A program made the translations under genes and the position numbers. From Nitrospira lenta (GTDB lineage Bacteria; Nitrospirota; Nitrospiria; Nitrospirales; Nitrospiraceae): a stretch of DNA of 9,290 bases. The stretch covers positions 1-9,290 of the forward strand of contig CAMDRK010000085.1 of assembly GCA_945906715.1 (NCBI GenBank). The letters are read 5' to 3'. Below, one piece after another: positions 7,092 to 9,290 of this stretch. Below the pieces are notes generated by a model that was not told where the DNA came from, searched no databases, and was given only the letters and a program-made list of their open reading frames with translations. Within the stretch, counting starts at the first letter, position 1. Each line of letters starts with the position of its first letter.

Positions 7092-7926
7092 GCTCAAACC
7101 TTCCTCGAATACCGTGATAGAAGTCTTGAAACAGCATGACGGAAAATTCTTGTTCGCCTGGATCATAGACGTGCACGTACTCCCCTTCGCCTGGTACGAT
7201 ACTGTAGCCCCCAATCGCGACAGCGTGTCTCCCGCCGCCTGCCCATCTGACCACAGTAAGAAAGGGAAGTTTTCTGCTGATTTGCCCTGTCAGGTCGTCC
7301 CATCCTTGAAGATCATCAAAAGGGGGGTAAAAAATGTTAAGGAACATGCCGTTAGGGTTAATAACAGGATTTTCCAAGGCCGTGTCTGGCCAGCGGCCTT
7401 GGTCGCAGATGTCTCGTGACTCTCTGCTTCCAGGCTCCGTCAAAGAGACACCTCGTTTTGCCTTACAGCAATTGACCACATTAGCTGGAGATGGGGTAGC
7501 TCGCTTTAGGTTTGCATGCCTAACTCTTTCCTCAAAAACCGTGTTCACAAGCTCGCATTGGTCGTTCGCATCGTCGTGGTCGAGATTGCGAATGAATTCG
7601 GTTACGGTGCGGGTGCTGGCTGCCCAACACCATGACCCGGTTTGTTGACGGTGGTTAATCAGAGTGTCGAGTTGACAATCATTGCAGCCTGGAAGGTCTG
7701 CAGGGATTGCGCTGGGATCGATAGGTTCTATAATCTGTCCCGGGCTCTCAGGATCCTGATAGATCGCGTGCACTTTATTACTTCTCGAATCCCCCGACCC
7801 CTCGATCACATTGATGTGGATGCAGCCCGGCAGGACAAGAGCGGCGAACGCGAAGAATATAATAACGCCAAATGATAGCTGAGGTCCGGAGCGTTGAACG
7901 AGTGGCGGCTGAAAGAAGGGGGACAT
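7060..7926 (-). CDS. Papain-like cysteine peptidase lipoprotein (C70/AvrRpt2-like fold)
   Basis: A 288-aa exported peptidase. The signal core VIIFFAFAALVLPGC (21-35) ends in a lipobox with C35 as lipidation site. The catalytic core starts with QQTGSWCWAAS (94-104): Gln 94 or 95 for the oxyanion hole, C100 as nucleophile. Conserved family cysteines follow, QCELVN (C124) and NCC (C153-154). The His motif is RWAGGGRHAVAIGGY (227-241, H234), and D255 in VHVYDPGEQE fills the third catalytic position. This order and the CWAA and WAGGGxH motifs match the bacterial papain-like family around PF12385. Start ATG 7926 has AGGAG 10 nt upstream and sits directly before the signal peptide. An in-frame ATG at 8073 would prepend 49 hydrophilic residues and is less likely. 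It lies 1 nt after the stop of a 49-aa ORF and overlaps the next gene by 32 nt. Substrate unknown; TpsA or the neighbouring envelope proteins are candidates by context. Confidence 0.88.
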   Translation of the reverse strand: MSPFFQPPLVQRSGPQLSFGVIIFFAFAALVLPGCIHINVIEGSGDSRSNKVHAIYQDPESPGQIIEPIDPSAIPADLPGCNDCQLDTLINHRQQTGSWCWAASTRTVTEFIRNLDHDDANDQCELVNTVFEERVRHANLKRATPSPANVVNCCKAKRGVSLTEPGSRESRDICDQGRWPDTALENPVINPNGMFLNIFYPPFDDLQGWDDLTGQISRKLPFLTVVRWAGGGRHAVAIGGYSIVPGEGEYVHVYDPGEQEFSVMLFQDFYHGIRGRFEHERDYFNIGQ

Positions 7927-7927
7927 T

Positions 7928-8077
7928 CTACTTTTTCTCCTGCGTTTGGCTGGGAGCGAGACAGGCACCGCCGTAGACGGCGGAGCCAGTCCCGTGGGCT
8001 CCCTCGTGCAGGAACCGATACGCTGGTGATCGGGAGGGAGTAGACCGCACTTCGTGGAAGCCTGAGGTGCCATTCAT
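7928..8077 (-). CDS. Small 49-aa ORF directly upstream of the peptidase gene (leader or peptide gene)
   Basis: ATG 8077 has AAGGAG 6 nt upstream. The ORF ends with TAG at 7928-7930, one base before the peptidase start (TAG-a-ATG). The peptide begins MNGTSGFHEVRSTPSRS and ends GGACLAPSQTQEKK; it is hydrophilic, with no signal peptide or membrane segment and one Cys. The ribosome site fits this ORF better than the in-frame peptidase ATG at 8073 (10 nt away). It could be a coupling leader peptide, a real small protein, or a chance ORF in the 5' leader. I do not recognise a homologue. Confidence 0.5.
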   Translation of the reverse strand: MNGTSGFHEVRSTPSRSPAYRFLHEGAHGTGSAVYGGACLAPSQTQEKK

Positions 8078-8159
8078 GACCGGCTCCTTATGAAGGGCTT
8101 GTAAGATACACGAGTCAAACAGCGCACATAAACGATTACGTATAAGAAACTGGTCGCTT

Positions 8160-8188
8160 CTATTAAACCTGTACGGCATTATTGGCAA
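8160..8188 (-). promoter_or_regulatory. Weak candidate sigma-70-like promoter for the minus-strand block
   Basis: On the minus strand TTGCCA (8188-8183) and TAATAG (8165-8160) are separated by 17 nt, in an AT-rich stretch 83 nt before the 49-aa ORF. The -35 is close to consensus but the -10 is poor. Another -10-like TATACG lies nearby. It is offered because the position fits the first gene of the block; the match alone is not strong. Confidence 0.25.
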
Positions 8189-8240
8189 TAGACCCGTTTG
8201 GGGGGGATAGGGGCAGGTTGCCAGATCATGGGGCATGCTC

Positions 8241-8466
8241 CTGAGTTCTGAGTTTTGAGTTATAAGTTCTGAGTCAGCGGCTTTGCCGAGTTCTGAGTCA
8301 CCGGCTTTGCCGAGTTCTGAGTTATAAGTTCTGAGTTCTGAGTTTTTAGTTCTCGCTCGGAACCCAGAACTTCTCCATCAGCTTTTCCGGACAACTCAGA
8401 ACTCAAAACTCTAAACTCAGAACTCTTCGCGCCTCGTCTTCCAACTCAGAACTCAGAACTCAGAAC
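8241..8466. repeat. TTCTGAG heptamer repeat array with inverted arms and a 24-bp direct repeat
   Basis: From 8241 to about 8350 the sequence is built of GAGTTCT-type heptamers with variants (TTTTGAG, TTATAAG). From 8393 to 8466 it consists of their reverse complement (ACTCAGA, ACTCAAA, ACTCTAA). Bases 8312-8344 pair with 8393-8425 with only about four mismatches in 33. Within the left arm a 24-bp unit is repeated head to tail at 8265-8288 and 8289-8312 with one difference (CAGCGG versus CACCGG) and a partial third copy. The 19-mer starting TGAGTTATAAGTTCT occurs at 8256 and again at 8318. No ORF of substance is present. The array lies between the divergent transcription units. Confidence 0.9.
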
Positions 8467-8482
8467 ATTCCCGCACCTACAG

Positions 8483-8547
8483 AGGCGCACGATCTCAGCT
8501 GAATCCATTTTGATTCCAGGAGAATCCAATTGGATTCAGATGCGCCT
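8483..8547. repeat. Long imperfect palindrome built on GAATCC
   Basis: AGGCGCA (8483-8489) and CTGAATCCA (8499-8507) have exact reverse complements TGCGCCT (8541-8547) and TGGATTCAG (8531-8539). They are nested symmetrically, giving a two-step hairpin with unequal internal loops. Inside it GAATCCAATTGGATTC (8522-8537) is a perfect 16-bp palindrome, and a further GATTCC copy sits at 8512-8517. It could be an operator-like site, a transcription-stop hairpin or a mobile repetitive palindrome. Confidence 0.7.
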
Positions 8548-8558
8548 GCGCGTGAAGC

Positions 8559-8634
8559 GTCTGTCTGGTCTCTCTGGTCTATCTATCGCTCGACCCAGTC
8601 TGACCGAATAGACCAGACCGACGAGATGAACCAG
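8559..8634. repeat. TCTGGTCTA-type 9-mer repeat with inverted arm
   Basis: Copies of a degenerate 9-mer (TCTGTCTGG, TCTCTCTGG, TCTATCTAT) occupy about 8560-8586. The reverse-complement style (ATAGACCAGACC, ATGAACCAGA) occupies 8608-8634. TCTGGTCTAT at 8573-8582 and ATAGACCAGA at 8608-8617 form an exact 10-bp stem. Confidence 0.75.
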
Positions 8635-8640
8635 AGTCGT

Positions 8641-8876
8641 AGTTCTCAATGTGAGTAACCAGGGCCGACTCTCTTGAGCCGACCATGGCCTTCTTGGCCG
8701 TCACTGGGGGATTTAGTTGGACGCTGGGGTGGACTGCCGGCGAAGAGCCCATCTCACTGACTTCCCTTCACCTTCCATATCCTTTAATATGGGCCTCAGA
8801 CATCTTTCTTGCCGAGATTCCTCTTCATGCGGGCAGTACATGCTGCGTTTGGAGACGACCGAGAGAGGAAAGTGGA
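8641..8876. other. Gene-free leader before the DUF4258 gene
   Basis: An in-frame ATG at 8685 would extend the DUF4258 protein by 64 residues, but it lacks a ribosome site and the extension has no family-like features. I see no convincing -35/-10 pair; CTTTAATATG near 8783-8792 is the most AT-rich spot. A short GGCC-TTCTT-GGCC hairpin lies at about 8695-8707. Confidence 0.4.
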
Positions 8877-9134
8877 GTGAGGTTCCATTTCTCTAAGCAT
8901 GTGCAGGAGGAGCTGGAAACGCGTAAGATTGCACGTGCACTTGTCGATCAGGTGCTGCAAGCGCCGGAACAGAAGGTGCCTGAAGTGGAGGGCATTACGT
9001 GCTTCCAGTCGCAAGTGGATATCGGGGGGAAGCAGTATCTCCTGCGGGTCATGGTGAACGAGAGCGTTGACCTACCTATTGTAGTCACAGTCTATCGCAC
9101 CAACAAGATTGCCAAGTACTGGAGGAAGCCATGA
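8877..9134 (+). CDS. DUF4258-family protein (putative toxin-side partner)
   Basis: An 85-aa protein from GTG 8877, with AGAGG 8 nt upstream. It opens RFHFSKHVQEELETRKI (residues 2-18), matching the DUF4258 pattern of an early strand, a conserved His (H8) and a helix. Middle strands are ITCFQSQVDIGGKQYLLRVM (40-59), and the end VVTVYRTNKIAKYWRKP (69-85) has the expected 'V-T-V-Y-R-T-x-K-I-x-K-Y-W' look. Its stop overlaps the next start as ATGA. DUF4258 genes commonly pair with DUF2283 genes and are predicted to be RelE/BrnT-like toxins; the toxic activity is inference, as no catalytic proof is visible here. The length chosen (85 aa) fits the family, unlike the 149-aa frame from 8685. Confidence 0.85.
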   Translation: MRFHFSKHVQEELETRKIARALVDQVLQAPEQKVPEVEGITCFQSQVDIGGKQYLLRVMVNESVDLPIVVTVYRTNKIAKYWRKP

Positions 9135-9290
9135 AGGTAAAATACGACCAGGAAGTGGATGTCCTCACCATTCAACTGAGTGGTGCTCCCGTTGAGGAAA
9201 GTGATGAGGATAAACCCGGGATCATTCTCGACTATGACAAGGATGGCAACATCGTCGGGATCGAGATCTTGAACGCCTCGAAGCGCATGG
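9131..9290 (+). CDS. DUF2283-family protein, N-terminal part (putative antitoxin-side partner)
   Basis: ATG 9131 overlaps the preceding stop by 4 nt and has GGAGG 5 nt upstream. The 53 visible residues follow the DUF2283 pattern: MKVKYDQEVDVLTIQLS, an acidic turn EESDEDKPG, then IILDYDKDGNIVGIEILNAS. The gene runs off the window with little of the usual 60-75 aa missing. Coupling to the DUF4258 gene supports a toxin-antitoxin-like pair, with the presumed antitoxin second, which is the less common order. Confidence 0.88.
   Translation, partial: MKVKYDQEVDVLTIQLSGAPVEESDEDKPGIILDYDKDGNIVGIEILNASKRM

Noticed and set aside
7927..8073. 49-residue N-terminal extension of the peptidase from ATG 8073
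   Set aside because: The extension is hydrophilic and Arg-rich ahead of a complete lipoprotein signal. The ribosome site is better placed for the alternative small ORF at 8077.
8265..8323. CRISPR-like direct repeats
   Set aside because: The 24-bp units abut head to tail with no spacers and consist of the same heptamer word as the surroundings.
8685..8876. 64-residue N-terminal extension of the DUF4258 protein from ATG 8685
   Set aside because: No ribosome site precedes it. Family length and the H8 motif fit GTG 8877 with AGAGG 8 nt upstream.
1..9290. tRNA, rRNA, insertion sequence or transposase
   Set aside because: No cloverleaf-type sequence, rRNA motif or transposase motif was seen on either strand by eye.

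Overview
The window looks like an accessory locus from a GC-rich Gram-negative bacterium. Two-partner secretion genes with a cyanobacterial-style TPS domain, lipoproteins, a DUF4258/DUF2283 pair and many short 'word' repeats around gene ends suggest Nitrospirota (Nitrospira-like). That assignment is inference from gene content and style; there is no rRNA or other marker gene.

Minus strand, in order of transcription (right to left): a 49-aa ORF (8077-7928); a papain-like cysteine peptidase lipoprotein (7926-7060); a secreted protein of unknown function (7091-6288); a small Cys-rich lipoprotein (6245-5835); a 183-nt spacer with a perfect 10-bp hairpin; the TpsA exoprotein (5651-2769); its TpsB outer-membrane transporter (2781-946); and the start of a secreted TPR protein that leaves the window at base 1 (837-1). 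Spacings are tight: TAG-a-ATG, 32-nt overlap, 42 nt, 183 nt, 13-nt overlap, 108 nt. The block therefore reads as one or two co-transcribed units devoted to cell-surface and exported proteins.

Plus strand, right end: a DUF4258 gene (8877-9134) and a DUF2283 gene (9131 to the edge) overlap by ATGA and look like a small toxin-antitoxin-type pair. About 800 nt lie between the two divergent blocks. This stretch holds the presumed promoter of the minus-strand genes and three consecutive repeat/palindrome families.

Working model (inference): TpsB exports the beta-helical TpsA to the surface. The lipid-anchored papain-like peptidase, its secreted neighbour and the Cys-rich lipoprotein act in the envelope, possibly maturing or anchoring TpsA. 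The TPR protein is probably the front half of a TPR-CHAT type protein, often seen beside such TPS pairs, but its C-terminal half is outside the window.

The most unusual signal is not a gene. At least five different short tandem words (6-9 nt, or 15 nt), mostly arranged also as inverted repeats, sit at gene boundaries. Three of them run in frame into coding sequence: the signal-peptide region of the TPR protein, the signal-peptide region of TpsB and the C-terminal tail of TpsA.
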